A stretch of DNA of 56,727 bases from Lachnospiraceae bacterium. Its GTDB lineage: Bacteria > Bacillota > Clostridia > Lachnospirales > Lachnospiraceae. The translations under genes were made by a program, and so were the position numbers. Of the stretch, positions 8,397 to 16,684 are shown piece after piece. The notes under the pieces were generated by a model that was not told where the DNA came from, made no database searches, and worked only from the letters and a program-made list of their open reading frames with translations. The DNA lies in contig JAFUAB010000052.1 in the NCBI GenBank assembly GCA_017460885.1, positions 1 through 56,727 on the forward strand, in the 5' to 3' direction. How positions within the stretch are numbered: the first letter of the stretch is position 1; each line of letters begins with the position of its first letter.

Positions 8397-9356
8397 TTAT
8401 TTTCTGATCAAATGTATTGCGAATCCACCGAATTCTCCGTCCAGATAGATGAACTTTGTTCCCTTTTCGTCAGTGGTTCTTGTGCTCTCATCAAAGGTTG
8501 CTCCGGCTCTTCCGAAGTGATAAACGGCTCTGTCCACATCATTGACCGCCAGAGCGATATGACCGTGGGTTCCCTTTCCGCCGGGCTTCATAACCTCAAA
8601 AGGCTTGCCCGCAAATATCGAGCTGTTGCCGGGTTTGTATTCGAGATCGAACATCGCGCAGAGGCATTTAGCCAGATCTGCCGTCTCATCCTCGGTGGAG
8701 GTATTGATGCCGATGTGTCTGAGCTCGCAGCCGAGCATATTCTTAACCGCAGCCTTACAGATGGATGTGATCTCATCCCACTTTTCGCCTTCGATCAGGT
8801 CCTTCTTGACCATCCATGTACCGCCGCAGGCAAGTATCTGATGGAAGCTCATATAATTAGCCAGATTATTGGTATTTACTCCGCCCGTAGGCATCCATCT
8901 GAGATTCTTGTAGGGACCTGCCAGTGCCTTCAGCTTCTCGATCCCGCCGTTCTGCTCCGCAGGGAAGAATTTGACCGCTTCGAGACCGAGAGCCATAGCC
9001 TGCTCCATCTCTCCTGCGGTAGCTGTACCGGGCAGCATGCACACGCCCTTGTCCAGCACATATTTAGTGATCTCGGGATTAAAACCGGGGCTGACAACGA
9101 AGCTCACGCCTGCATCTATGGCGCGGTCAGCCTGCTCCCTGGTAAGTACCGTTCCGGCACCGACAACCATCTCGGGAACCTCTTTAACTATAGCCCTGAT
9201 GGCATCCTCGGCTGCCGCAGTACGGAATGTGACTTCCGCTGCGGGAAGACCTCCTGCAACAAGTGCCTTTGCCAGCGGTACGGCTTTGCTCGCATCGTCG
9301 ATCGCTATGACCGGGACAATGCCGATGTCATGAATTTTCTGCAATAATTCGTTCAT
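8397..9356 (-). CDS. eda: KDPG/KHG aldolase fused to a VOC (glyoxalase-like) domain
   Basis: The 319-residue protein has two parts. Residues 1-208 are a complete KDPG aldolase, splitting KDPG to pyruvate and glyceraldehyde 3-phosphate: PAAEVTFRTAAAEDAI with E41 and R45, GAGTVLT at 66-72, VSPGFNP at 88-94 and LEAVKFFPAEQNGG with the Schiff-base lysine K129. Residues 210-319 form a second domain beginning CELRHIGINT and containing GTHGHIALAVNDVDRAVYHF and EFGGFAIHLIRK, the beta-alpha-beta-beta-beta pattern of the vicinal oxygen chelate superfamily. Ordinary Eda has about 210 residues, so the tail is an added module. The AAGGGGG site fixes the ATG. First gene of the kdgK-uxaCBA run, with a promoter and inverted repeat upstream. 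The tail's substrate is unknown. Confidence 0.93.
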   Translation of the reverse strand: MNELLQKIHDIGIVPVIAIDDASKAVPLAKALVAGGLPAAEVTFRTAAAEDAIRAIVKEVPEMVVGAGTVLTREQADRAIDAGVSFVVSPGFNPEITKYVLDKGVCMLPGTATAGEMEQAMALGLEAVKFFPAEQNGGIEKLKALAGPYKNLRWMPTGGVNTNNLANYMSFHQILACGGTWMVKKDLIEGEKWDEITSICKAAVKNMLGCELRHIGINTSTEDETADLAKCLCAMFDLEYKPGNSSIFAGKPFEVMKPGGKGTHGHIALAVNDVDRAVYHFGRAGATFDESTRTTDEKGTKFIYLDGEFGGFAIHLIRK

Positions 9357-9408
9357 CTTATAACCCCCTTAACTGAAATACCGGATAAAAATCCACCTAA
9401 AATTAAAT

Positions 9409-9486
9409 GTACCCCTTTTATGGCACAATAACCACAAAAAGGGTACAGAATTGCAAATTATACAACAAGTCAAGCAATATTTACAA
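9409..9486 (-). promoter_or_regulatory. Promoter and operator-like inverted repeat before eda
   Basis: The minus strand reads TTGTAA (9481-9486), an 18-bp spacer, and TATAAT (9457-9462). Just downstream, covering the likely transcription start, is an inverted repeat: gtacccctttt at 9409-9419 and aaaaagggtac at 9436-9446, 16 bp apart. This position suits a repressor site for the eda-kdgK-uxaCBA operon. The protein that binds is not identified. Confidence 0.6.
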
Positions 9487-9534
9487 GGTTTTCAGGTCAT
9501 ATTCGGGATGCCGTTTTGGCACATTTGTCGAAAA

Positions 9535-10398
9535 TCACATGAAATCCTGCATTGCCACATCATCCATGTCATCAAAATCCTGGTTTTCACCTACCATTCC
9601 CCATATAAAGGTATATGCCTGAGTACCGGCTCCGGAATGGATCGACCAGCTGGGACTGATCACTGCCTGTTCATTGCGCATGATGATATGTCTGGTCTCC
9701 TGGGGCTCGCCCATGAAATGACACACGAATGCATCCTCGGGTATATCAAAGTAAAGATAAACCTCCATTCTTCGGTCATGTGTGTGACAGGGCATCGTGT
9801 TCCAGACGCTTCCGGGCTTAAGCTCCGTCATACCCATTTCCAGCTGACAGGTCTCAACCTGTCCGGGAAGGATGTATTTGTTTATGACTCTGTGGTTGGA
9901 GCCCTCGAGTGATCCAAGCTCCTTCTTGTTCTCATCCTTGATTATGACCACGTCCTCGGAAGGAGTGCCCTCTCTCTTGATGAGAACCGTAGGATAGGTC
10001 ATATGTGCAGGTGCCGAGTTGATATAGAATTTTGCAGGCCTGGAGGCATCCTTTGAGGTAAAGGAAATGTCCCTTTTGCCCATGCCGATATACATACCCT
10101 GCTTGTAATCAACCTCATAGTCACGTCCGTCAACAGTGATCACGCCGGCGCCGCCGATGTTGATCACACCCATCTCACGTCTTTGCAGGAAATATTCCGC
10201 CCTGAGCTCCTCTCCGGCCTCAAGCACCAGCTTTTTCCGGACCGGTACGGCAGAGCCCGTGATGATCCTGTCGATATGGGAATAAACGAGCTTGATCTCA
10301 TCGGGGTGAAAGAGATCGTCGATCAGAAACTCCTGACGGAGTCTCTGTGTGTCATAGTACTTTTCATCCTTGGGTGAACATGCGGTTCTGAGTTCCAT
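9535..10398 (-). CDS. kduI: 5-keto-4-deoxyuronate isomerase
   Basis: A 287-residue double-cupin enzyme that converts 4-deoxy-L-threo-5-hexosulose uronate, released from unsaturated galacturonate, to 2,5-diketo-3-deoxygluconate. The zinc site is intact: H205 and H207 in [16 protein letters not shown]212 in the same motif, and H254 in [20 protein letters not shown]. The N-terminal cupin has [13 protein letters not shown] and [11 protein letters not shown]. Family length is about 275-280. AAAAGGAGAAAAG precedes the ATG. The gene follows a sugar isomerase-like gene by 45 bp and is followed by the eda promoter. Its KduD partner is one of the two SDR genes further up the locus. Confidence 0.95.
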   Translation of the reverse strand: MELRTACSPKDEKYYDTQRLRQEFLIDDLFHPDEIKLVYSHIDRIITGSAVPVRKKLVLEAGEELRAEYFLQRREMGVINIGGAGVITVDGRDYEVDYKQGMYIGMGKRDISFTSKDASRPAKFYINSAPAHMTYPTVLIKREGTPSEDVVIIKDENKKELGSLEGSNHRVINKYILPGQVETCQLEMGMTELKPGSVWNTMPCHTHDRRMEVYLYFDIPEDAFVCHFMGEPQETRHIIMRNEQAVISPSWSIHSGAGTQAYTFIWGMVGENQDFDDMDDVAMQDFM

Positions 10399-10442
10399 TT
10401 TCTTTTCTCCTTTTCGTATTATGATTAATTTACTATATGTAT

Positions 10443-11279
10443 TTATACTCTGTCATACAGACCCTGAATATATTCCCGGGTCTGTACCGCGTTGTCCGGG
10501 CTCGTATTCTCCAGGGTACACTGAACATAGGGCTTGAACTCTTTTATCTTTGAAAGGAGAAGCTCATAATTCAGTCCTCCGCGGCCTGCCGGGATCGACT
10601 TCAGATCGTCACCCTCCACAACGAAATCCTTCATGTGAACGACCGCGATATCATCCTTCAGCAGCTCAAATGTCTTCTCTATGATCTCGTTCTGTTTATC
10701 GATATTGCCCGGATATAACATGTTAACAGGGTCAAAAATGATCTGAAGATTGGGACTTCCCACCTCATCCAATACATATCTGGCCTGCTCGGGGCCGTAT
10801 ACTATGTGCTTCCATACAGGCTCGATAGCCATGACCACTCCGAACTTCTCCGCAGCCTCAACACAGGGACGCACATTCCTGACAAAAAGATCCAGTGCCT
10901 CGCGCTCATGGTTGGCGGGTTCATATTTATATTCCGCATTGACGGCACCCGTCTCGGTCCCAACTACACTCGGACGAAGTATCGACGCGAAACGCATATG
11001 AACAACGTACTTTTCGGTGATCTCGCGAAGCTTATCCGGATCGGGATGGGCAAGATTCAGATAATTGCCCAATACAGCGATATCCACGTGGTTATCGTCA
11101 CAGAGCCTTCTGATGTAAGAAGCAAGCCCCGGAGTCATGGCCGAAAGAGTCGGTTTAAACTCCTTTATGGATTTGGACAGGGCTATATGCATACATGTAA
11201 AGCCCTGGCTTTTGATCCTCGGTATCAACACGTCCAACGGACCGTATTCCACATCATGCGCCCGTATTCCTATCTGCAT
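10443..11279 (-). CDS. Sugar phosphate isomerase/epimerase family TIM barrel
   Basis: A 278-residue protein of the xylose-isomerase-like / AP endonuclease 2 fold. The start [13 protein letters not shown] is chosen because AAGGAGAA lies six bases before it; an upstream ATG gives five more residues without a site. Conserved metal-binding positions are visible: E in [10 protein letters not shown] and N in [12 protein letters not shown] in AVVHMKDF and E in [10 protein letters not shown]. The family holds ketose epimerases, inosose dehydratases and uronate-related isomerases, so the substrate cannot be read from sequence. Placed directly before kduI inside a pectin locus, it probably isomerises or epimerises a uronate-derived sugar. 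Its ribosome site abuts the terminator hairpin at 11293-11326, so expression may depend on read-through. Confidence 0.85.
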   Translation of the reverse strand: MQIGIRAHDVEYGPLDVLIPRIKSQGFTCMHIALSKSIKEFKPTLSAMTPGLASYIRRLCDDNHVDIAVLGNYLNLAHPDPDKLREITEKYVVHMRFASILRPSVVGTETGAVNAEYKYEPANHEREALDLFVRNVRPCVEAAEKFGVVMAIEPVWKHIVYGPEQARYVLDEVGSPNLQIIFDPVNMLYPGNIDKQNEIIEKTFELLKDDIAVVHMKDFVVEGDDLKSIPAGRGGLNYELLLSKIKEFKPYVQCTLENTSPDNAVQTREYIQGLYDRV

Positions 11280-11292
11280 TTGTTCTCCTTCC

Positions 11293-11326
11293 AAAAACAG
11301 CCCTCTGCCGTAACGGCAAAGGGCTG
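11293..11326 (-). terminator. Terminator hairpin just upstream of the TIM-barrel gene
   Basis: Arms cagccctctgccg (11298-11310) and cggcaaagggctg (11314-11326) pair over 13 bases with one mismatch, and are followed on the minus strand by TTTTTGG. It sits between the 63-residue ORF and the ribosome site of the next gene, so it should reduce rather than abolish downstream expression. Confidence 0.8.
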
Positions 11327-11349
11327 CTCACATTCAAGATATGTTGCCG

Positions 11350-11541
11350 TTACATGGCGACAACTTCACACTTCTTATTGGTAAAGGCTTCTATCTTGTA
11401 GAGGTTCCTGTTAGCAACGGTCCTGCTCATTCTGTAGGCAAGTCCCCTGTCCTCAGGCTCCTTGATCGTAATCTGTCCCAGCCTGTTCCAGCCTCCGAAG
11501 TACTCGTTGTCTACCGTTTTGATCACATAGTTGTCATTCAT
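11350..11541 (-). CDS. Small hypothetical protein (63 residues)
   Basis: MNDNYVIKTVDNEYFGGWNR starts a 63-residue soluble protein with balanced charge, no membrane segment and no signal peptide. The remaining motif-like stretch is ITIKEPEDRGLAYRMSRT and the end is CEVVAM. A very strong site (AAAGGAGGAAAA) precedes the ATG, a promoter lies about 155 bp upstream and a terminator lies 24 bp downstream. That combination is good evidence for a real, separately transcribed gene. No family is recognised. Its position inside the pectin locus, between the extracellular-sugar enzymes and the uronate isomerases, suggests a regulatory or accessory role, but that is inference from context alone. Confidence 0.65.
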   Translation of the reverse strand: MNDNYVIKTVDNEYFGGWNRLGQITIKEPEDRGLAYRMSRTVANRNLYKIEAFTNKKCEVVAM

Positions 11542-11696
11542 TCCGTTTTCCTCCTTTCCCTTGATGATCGGAACTCCCTTTTATGCGGGGCCGATATCAA
11601 ACCGGTCATCCTTGACCCGTGACAAGCTCATTCCCGAGCTTTCACGTTATTTTACGGATTAAAACGAATAATAACAACAGATGTTTTGTACAAATC

Positions 11697-11725
11697 GTTG
11701 TAATTCTTGCTATGAAATTTGTCAA
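11697..11725 (-). promoter_or_regulatory. Promoter for the small 63-residue gene
   Basis: Minus strand TTGACA (11720-11725), 17-bp spacer, TACAAC (11697-11702). The leader is about 150 nt and contains short inverted repeats (agctcgggaatgagct around 11630), so RNA-level control is possible. No known riboswitch class was recognised. Confidence 0.6.
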
Positions 11726-11780
11726 TGTTGTCCATTACGAAGCAGGAAATCCCTTCGAATACACAACCGACACTGCCTGA

Positions 11781-12659
11781 TCAAAGATTCAAAGGATTGC
11801 CGCCCAGATCCAAAGGATCCCGCTCTTCAAAGACTACCTCCGGCTCCAATTCATCTATGGATTTCCATCCGCTGAACCTCTTCGGATGTATGCTGTCATC
11901 GTACCGGCAGTTCTCAAAGGAAGCTCTGGCGGTCGGTCTCCAGGGACGTCCAAGAAATACCGTTCCCTTCATATCCATGTTCTCGCCGCGAATCACACAG
12001 TTCCTGAATACAAAGCCCGTCCCTCCGGGGCATTCGCAGGGAGCCGTAACGTAACCGTTGATATCCTTTCCCCTGTCATAAACTATTATCTCGCAGCCCT
12101 CAAATACCGCATCGGCTCCGCCGAAGATGAAATCCACATCGCCGCGGATTATACAGTTATTAAAGAACTGTCTGGTAGGCTTTCTGTCCGAAAGCATCCT
12201 TGGACCGAAAAAGCCGCGGGATTGTCTTTCTTCCTTCGGAAGCGGCGCCATAAAAAGCGTGTCCTGATGTGAGGACATTTCCACATGATCCATATGTACC
12301 TCGGAAGCGTCAGAATATACAGCAAGCGCCTGTCCCCTGATATCTCCGTCACCTGCCGTGTTGCGTATCGTCAGATCCCTGACCGTACATTTCTCACCGC
12401 CAAGGAACACCGTCTGGGTACGAAATGTCCCTCTTCTGGTTCCGTCAGGCATTTCGTCCAACGCACCGTCTCCCCATTCGATCACTGTGCGTCCGCGTCC
12501 GGATCCGATCAGCGAAATGTTCTTCTTTTCTATAAACAGCTTCTCTCGGTAGACTCCCGCCGCGATCCTGACCTCGGTTTCACATTCATACTCGGCAGCT
12601 TCCACCGCCTCGGTTATTGTTGTGTAATCGCCCTCCGGGCCGACAGTAATTATTTTCAT
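11781..12659 (-). CDS. Pectin methylesterase, family CE8, intracellular
   Basis: A 292-residue right-handed beta-helix enzyme that removes methyl esters from homogalacturonan. All family motifs are present: AGVYREK (residues 34-40), GQALAVYSD with Q110, HQDTLF with D133 as acid/base, GDVDFIFGGADAVFEGC with D176 as nucleophile, and FLGRPWRP with R241. There is no signal peptide, so it should act on imported methylated oligogalacturonides in the cytoplasm. AAGGTGG precedes the ATG. It is 18 bp downstream of the GH28 gene, forming a tight pair in which ester removal would open galacturonide units for GH28 attack. Confidence 0.94.
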   Translation of the reverse strand: MKIITVGPEGDYTTITEAVEAAEYECETEVRIAAGVYREKLFIEKKNISLIGSGRGRTVIEWGDGALDEMPDGTRRGTFRTQTVFLGGEKCTVRDLTIRNTAGDGDIRGQALAVYSDASEVHMDHVEMSSHQDTLFMAPLPKEERQSRGFFGPRMLSDRKPTRQFFNNCIIRGDVDFIFGGADAVFEGCEIIVYDRGKDINGYVTAPCECPGGTGFVFRNCVIRGENMDMKGTVFLGRPWRPTARASFENCRYDDSIHPKRFSGWKSIDELEPEVVFEERDPLDLGGNPLNL

Positions 12660-12677
12660 TTTCCACCTTCTTTTACA

Positions 12678-14249
12678 TCATCCTATATCCGGCTCCGTAT
12701 CCACGCTCCCGCGGATGTTCACATTGTTCAGTGTAAGCTTCTCCACGTTCCGGACAAAGATCCCCCGTCCGCTCATGGGTTCCATTCCGTCCATCATCAC
12801 CGGGACCGCCGGCACTCTCTTTTCCTCAGGCAGGAAATCTGCCTCGATATTTTCGAGAACGACCTCTCCGACCTTTTTTTCGGGAAGACCGTATACCGTG
12901 AGCAAAGCGGCATCCACGCCTTCACATGTAATGTTACGTGCAATTATGCTGCGAATCTCCGGAGTAAGCTCATCAACAGGCTGCGGCTCCTTAGTCTGTA
13001 CATACTCACTGTGTCCGTCGGGATCGCAGAAATAGAACATATTGACCGTGAAGGGCATCCTTACATTGATCATACGGATACTGTCAAAAACTATATCCTC
13101 AAGCACAGACCTGCTGCCGCGTCCTCTTCTGGTCTTGATACGCAGACCTCTGTCGGTACTGTCAAAGATACACTGACTCACATGTACATTTTCAACGCCG
13201 CCCGCACACTCACTTCCGACCGTCACACTGCCGTGTCCGCGGTTCAGCCTGCAGTTGCGTACAATGAGTCCGCTGGTCCTTCTGTAGTGCTTCCTGGCCA
13301 TATAGATCTTGCCCGACTTGATCGCGATACAGTCGTCACCTACAGAGATATCTGTACCGATGACATTGAGGTTGACACAGCTCTCGGGATCTATGCCGTC
13401 CGTATTCGGTGAATCGGAAGGATTGCGGATCGTAAGCCCGATCAGATCCACATTGTCACAATAATACGGATGTATGGTCCAGCAGGGGGTATTGCACACC
13501 GTGATGCCGACCAGTTTTATATTTTTACACCGATTCAGAAATACAGTGCGCGGTCTCCACGCATCTCTGCGGATCTTCGGATTGACCCACCAGTCACCGT
13601 TCTGGGCATTTCCGTCCAGCTTTCCGCGCCCGTAGATCCGTACATTTTCAACCTCGATCCCGGTGATCAGCGAAGCGTGGCAATCCAGCGGATTTCCCTC
13701 CCAGCTGCCGAAATTATAATCCTCCTTTTCATCTGTGGAATATACCATACCGGGAAGCACGGGATAGTCACCGCGGTCGGTCGATCCCAGGATAACAGCA
13801 TCCTCATCCAGCCAGATGCTCATATTACTCTTGATAAAAAGGGGACCGCAAAGATAAGTACCGCTGCCCAGATATACGGTTCCCTCCGGAGGACATGCCA
13901 TGATCGCAGCCTGTATCGCTGACGTGTCGCGTGTCTCACCATCGCCCTTTGCTCCGAACCTGCGAACATCCAACAACACCGATTCCTTAGATGTGGTGAA
14001 GCTTCCGTTTCCGATATCGCCGCTTTCATCCTGAAGCTCCAGGGAATAGGTTGTGTCGGGACTAAGACCGTCTATGGTAAATACGTTGGTAGTAAACTCG
14101 TATTCTCTTTCTGATGACCTCACTCCCGGAGTTTGGGAAGCAATACATCTGGCCTTTGCGCTCACCTTTGAGGGAGCCGTATAGCAGGTATCGTTTTCGA
14201 GTTCGATCGTTATCTGATGCGGTTCCGTATCGATTATATTTAATTTCAT
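12678..14249 (-). CDS. Polygalacturonase, family GH28, intracellular
   Basis: A 523-residue protein. Residues 5-90 form a fibronectin-III-like N-terminal domain, and from about 93 (LDVRRFGAKGDGETRDTSAI) the GH28 beta-helix follows. The active-site set is complete: SPNTDGIDPES with D284, VGDDCIAIKSG with D305 and D306, RGHGSVTVGSE with H339, and GLRIKTRRGRG with R370 and K372. The N-terminal FN3 module plus GH28 is the arrangement of bacterial exo-polygalacturonases, so release of galacturonate or digalacturonate from chain ends is likely. There is no signal peptide. The ribosome site AGGAGG is strong. It sits between GH105 and CE8 in one operon. Confidence 0.93.
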   Translation of the reverse strand: MKLNIIDTEPHQITIELENDTCYTAPSKVSAKARCIASQTPGVRSSEREYEFTTNVFTIDGLSPDTTYSLELQDESGDIGNGSFTTSKESVLLDVRRFGAKGDGETRDTSAIQAAIMACPPEGTVYLGSGTYLCGPLFIKSNMSIWLDEDAVILGSTDRGDYPVLPGMVYSTDEKEDYNFGSWEGNPLDCHASLITGIEVENVRIYGRGKLDGNAQNGDWWVNPKIRRDAWRPRTVFLNRCKNIKLVGITVCNTPCWTIHPYYCDNVDLIGLTIRNPSDSPNTDGIDPESCVNLNVIGTDISVGDDCIAIKSGKIYMARKHYRRTSGLIVRNCRLNRGHGSVTVGSECAGGVENVHVSQCIFDSTDRGLRIKTRRGRGSRSVLEDIVFDSIRMINVRMPFTVNMFYFCDPDGHSEYVQTKEPQPVDELTPEIRSIIARNITCEGVDAALLTVYGLPEKKVGEVVLENIEADFLPEEKRVPAVPVMMDGMEPMSGRGIFVRNVEKLTLNNVNIRGSVDTEPDIG

Positions 14250-14298
14250 GTTATTCCTCCTGCGCGGATACTCTTTGATCAGAGCTGCACGGATCGGC

Positions 14299-15441
14299 TT
14301 ATCTGCTGAGCAATTCCGTATATGCCATTATAAGCGGTCCCGTACCCTTGGCATCGTTCTCGACTACGGGCTCGCTGAAATAGTATTCCAGTGATCCGTC
14401 ACGATGCTGGGCGCCGCCCAGTCCGGCAACCAGGCATATACCTCCGAGTCTTGGCGTTCCGTCTGCGTTTCTCGAAAGATACTTATCGGTAATGCCAAAG
14501 AATATCTCCTCTCCGACCTTACCAAACCTCTCCGGCAGATAACCGAGTCTTGAACCCTTGAGCAGCGCATACGCAATAAGGGCGGAACCCGATGTCTCGA
14601 GATAATTGCCTTCAGCCTCCGGTTTGTTGATAACCTGATAAAACATATGGGTTTCCGGATCCATATAATTCATCAGGGTATCCGCAAGCTCCTTCAATGT
14701 ATCCTGAAGAGTACGATACTCATTGTATAATTCCTCTCCCATAGCCTCAGCCGTATCGATAAGGGCAGCCATATACCAGCCCGTCGCCCTCAGCCAGAAA
14801 TTGGGACTGTGACCGGTCTCCTTGTCTGCCCAGTACATCTCACGTGATTCGTCATAACCGTGATAGTACAAGCCTGTCCCGGCGTCTCGCATTAGTCTGT
14901 ACACATTCCGGAACTGCTTAAAGGAATCAAGGCATCCCGTCATCTTGTTGTATCTCCGTTCGTATTCGGTATAAAAAGGCTGTGCCATATACAAGCCGTC
15001 CAACCACACCTGATTCGGATATATCTTCTTGTGCCAGAAGTTTCCCTCGTCAGTGCGGGGATGCTTCTCAAGCTGTCCCCTGACGGTATCCATTGCCAGC
15101 CTGTATTTCTCCTTGCCTGTCAGATCGTACAGTGCAAAAAGATTGCATGCGGGACGCACATTGTCGAGATTATATTCTTCGGGATCATAGGTCTTGATGC
15201 TTCCGTCTTCCTGCACAAAGAAAGAAACAAAGCTGTCTGCGAAATCAAGATAATCCTTATCTCCTGTTATCCCATACAGACGAAGCAGCGCCGTGATCAT
15301 GCATCCGTCGATATAGTTCCATTTATTGGGTTTGCCGCTGCGCACCTTTTCGATATTCCACATAGGGTGCTCCGCATCGGATTCCCGCATCAGAAATTTA
15401 ACATATTCATCCAGCAGTTTCTTTGTTTCTTCATGAGTCAT
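14299..15441 (-). CDS. Unsaturated rhamnogalacturonyl hydrolase, family GH105
   Basis: A 380-residue (alpha/alpha)6-barrel enzyme that removes the unsaturated galacturonic acid left at the non-reducing end by rhamnogalacturonan lyases. Visible family features are WNYIDGCMITALLRLY (41-56), YNLDNVRPACNLF with D93, and YPNQVWLDGLYMAQPFYTEY with the catalytic D148, followed by the aromatic WLRATGWYMAALIDTAEAM. Length and order match YteR/YesR-type proteins. No signal peptide, so the substrate must be imported. Its product feeds KduI. AAAGGAAAG precedes the ATG. A 35-bp palindrome lies about 60 bp upstream, so a separate regulatory input here is possible. Confidence 0.94.
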   Translation of the reverse strand: MTHEETKKLLDEYVKFLMRESDAEHPMWNIEKVRSGKPNKWNYIDGCMITALLRLYGITGDKDYLDFADSFVSFFVQEDGSIKTYDPEEYNLDNVRPACNLFALYDLTGKEKYRLAMDTVRGQLEKHPRTDEGNFWHKKIYPNQVWLDGLYMAQPFYTEYERRYNKMTGCLDSFKQFRNVYRLMRDAGTGLYYHGYDESREMYWADKETGHSPNFWLRATGWYMAALIDTAEAMGEELYNEYRTLQDTLKELADTLMNYMDPETHMFYQVINKPEAEGNYLETSGSALIAYALLKGSRLGYLPERFGKVGEEIFFGITDKYLSRNADGTPRLGGICLVAGLGGAQHRDGSLEYYFSEPVVENDAKGTGPLIMAYTELLSR

Positions 15442-15498
15442 ATTTCTTTCCTTTCCATCTTCATACTCAGATCTTTGAATTCCGGAATATTATATTCT

Positions 15499-15533
15499 AT
15501 AGTGAACGTCAAAAATATTTTGACGTTCACTAT
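15499..15533. promoter_or_regulatory. 35-bp palindrome with perfect 16-bp arms
   Basis: The arm atagtgaacgtcaaaa is repeated in perfect reverse complement around a 3-base centre. It lies between the esterase stop and the GH105 start. There is no T-run after it on either strand, so it is not a simple terminator. It could be a dimeric-regulator site or an RNA processing hairpin. Confidence 0.75.
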
Positions 15534-15559
15534 AAAGCCTCCGGCAGGATGTTGATCTT

Positions 15560-16642
15560 TCACTCAATCCAGTCCCCGAGCGGTTCGTCATGAAAATGAT
15601 GGCCGCCGGGACGGATGTCGTGTGTCAGTGCATCTTCAGCTCCAAATAATGTGTATGCCTTTTTGATGATCCCGATCTGTTCATATACATTTTCCAATCC
15701 GCGTGGCCCGTTTAAGTGGTCCTCACTGCAGGACTGGATCAACAGCGGTCTGGGAGCGATGAGCATCGCTATATCTCCCATATCCAGATGCTCCCACAGT
15801 CCCGGGATATAATTGCAGCTGCAGTTATTGTTAAGGATCATCAGGGAATCCCTGACGCCGTACATATAACCGCTGATGAAAACTTTACTCACTCTCGGAT
15901 CGAGCGCAGCCAGATAAAGTGCCTGCATTCCCCCTCCGGAGAAGCCCACGCATCTAAGACCGCTTACATCGTATCTGCCGCTTTTCTCCAGATAGTCGAT
16001 CAGACGAATGTAGTCAAACGTACACAATCCTATTACGGAAAGTCCCATCGGTATCGCCATATTGGCGATATTCCGGCAGCTGCAGCCTAAGAGCTTCTCG
16101 TCGCTGTCGCCCTGATCGGCGGACTCACGTCTCTCTCCGAAACCACGCTGATCGGGACATATTGCCGTATATCCCATTTTAGCAAGTTTGAGTCCGTAAT
16201 CATAGTTAAAGAAGTCTATCTTATCACTGATAGACCTTATGTCCCTGACTCCCGCAACGGATTCCTTACCGCCTCCCTGATGGCCGGCAGGGCACAGACA
16301 GGTTCCTTTGCTTTCAGACCCCGGTTCCAGTACTATCATCGGCATATACGTATATTCGTCAACCCTGAAAACAGCCCTTATCCTGATAATACCGTCAGAG
16401 ATGCTTACACGGGAGGTTTCTATCCAGATATCATGATAATCATCGGATCCGGATCCGCCTTCAAGCAGCTTATCCAGTCCCGTTATCCCTGTCAGGGACT
16501 TCCTCTCACGTTCCTGCCACGCCTTCAGTTCTTCGACCGTATTCCCCGTGAACCGGTCCCTGACGGCATATCTGCCAAACCTGTCCAGCATACCGTTCAG
16601 AGATTCATAATACTTTTTTGTTTCGTGTTTTTTGAATAACAT
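15560..16642 (-). CDS. Alpha/beta-hydrolase esterase (acetyl esterase-like)
   Basis: A 360-residue alpha/beta hydrolase. The nucleophile elbow is CVGFSGGGMQAL (S235), with an oxyanion-type CPAGHQGGGKES earlier and the likely acid and histidine in SCSEDHLNGPRG and PGGHHFHDEP. DQRGFGERR and the size resemble the dienelactone hydrolase and acetyl-xylan-esterase-like group. A TTG-started form adds nine residues at the front but has no site; the ATG at 16642 with CAGGAAA is preferred. There is no signal peptide. Between an exporter gene and GH105 in a pectin locus, it most likely removes acetyl or feruloyl groups from imported oligosaccharides. The exact ester is not known. Confidence 0.82.
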   Translation of the reverse strand: MLFKKHETKKYYESLNGMLDRFGRYAVRDRFTGNTVEELKAWQERERKSLTGITGLDKLLEGGSGSDDYHDIWIETSRVSISDGIIRIRAVFRVDEYTYMPMIVLEPGSESKGTCLCPAGHQGGGKESVAGVRDIRSISDKIDFFNYDYGLKLAKMGYTAICPDQRGFGERRESADQGDSDEKLLGCSCRNIANMAIPMGLSVIGLCTFDYIRLIDYLEKSGRYDVSGLRCVGFSGGGMQALYLAALDPRVSKVFISGYMYGVRDSLMILNNNCSCNYIPGLWEHLDMGDIAMLIAPRPLLIQSCSEDHLNGPRGLENVYEQIGIIKKAYTLFGAEDALTHDIRPGGHHFHDEPLGDWIE

Positions 16643-16684
16643 TTTCCTGCGCCTCGCCGATAGTGACAACGGAAAGTATTACTG

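Noticed and set aside
12285-13412. 375-codon plus-strand open frame over the CE8 and GH28 genes
   Set aside because: Antisense to two clear enzymes with complete active sites; composition is rich in R, S and H as expected for a shadow frame.
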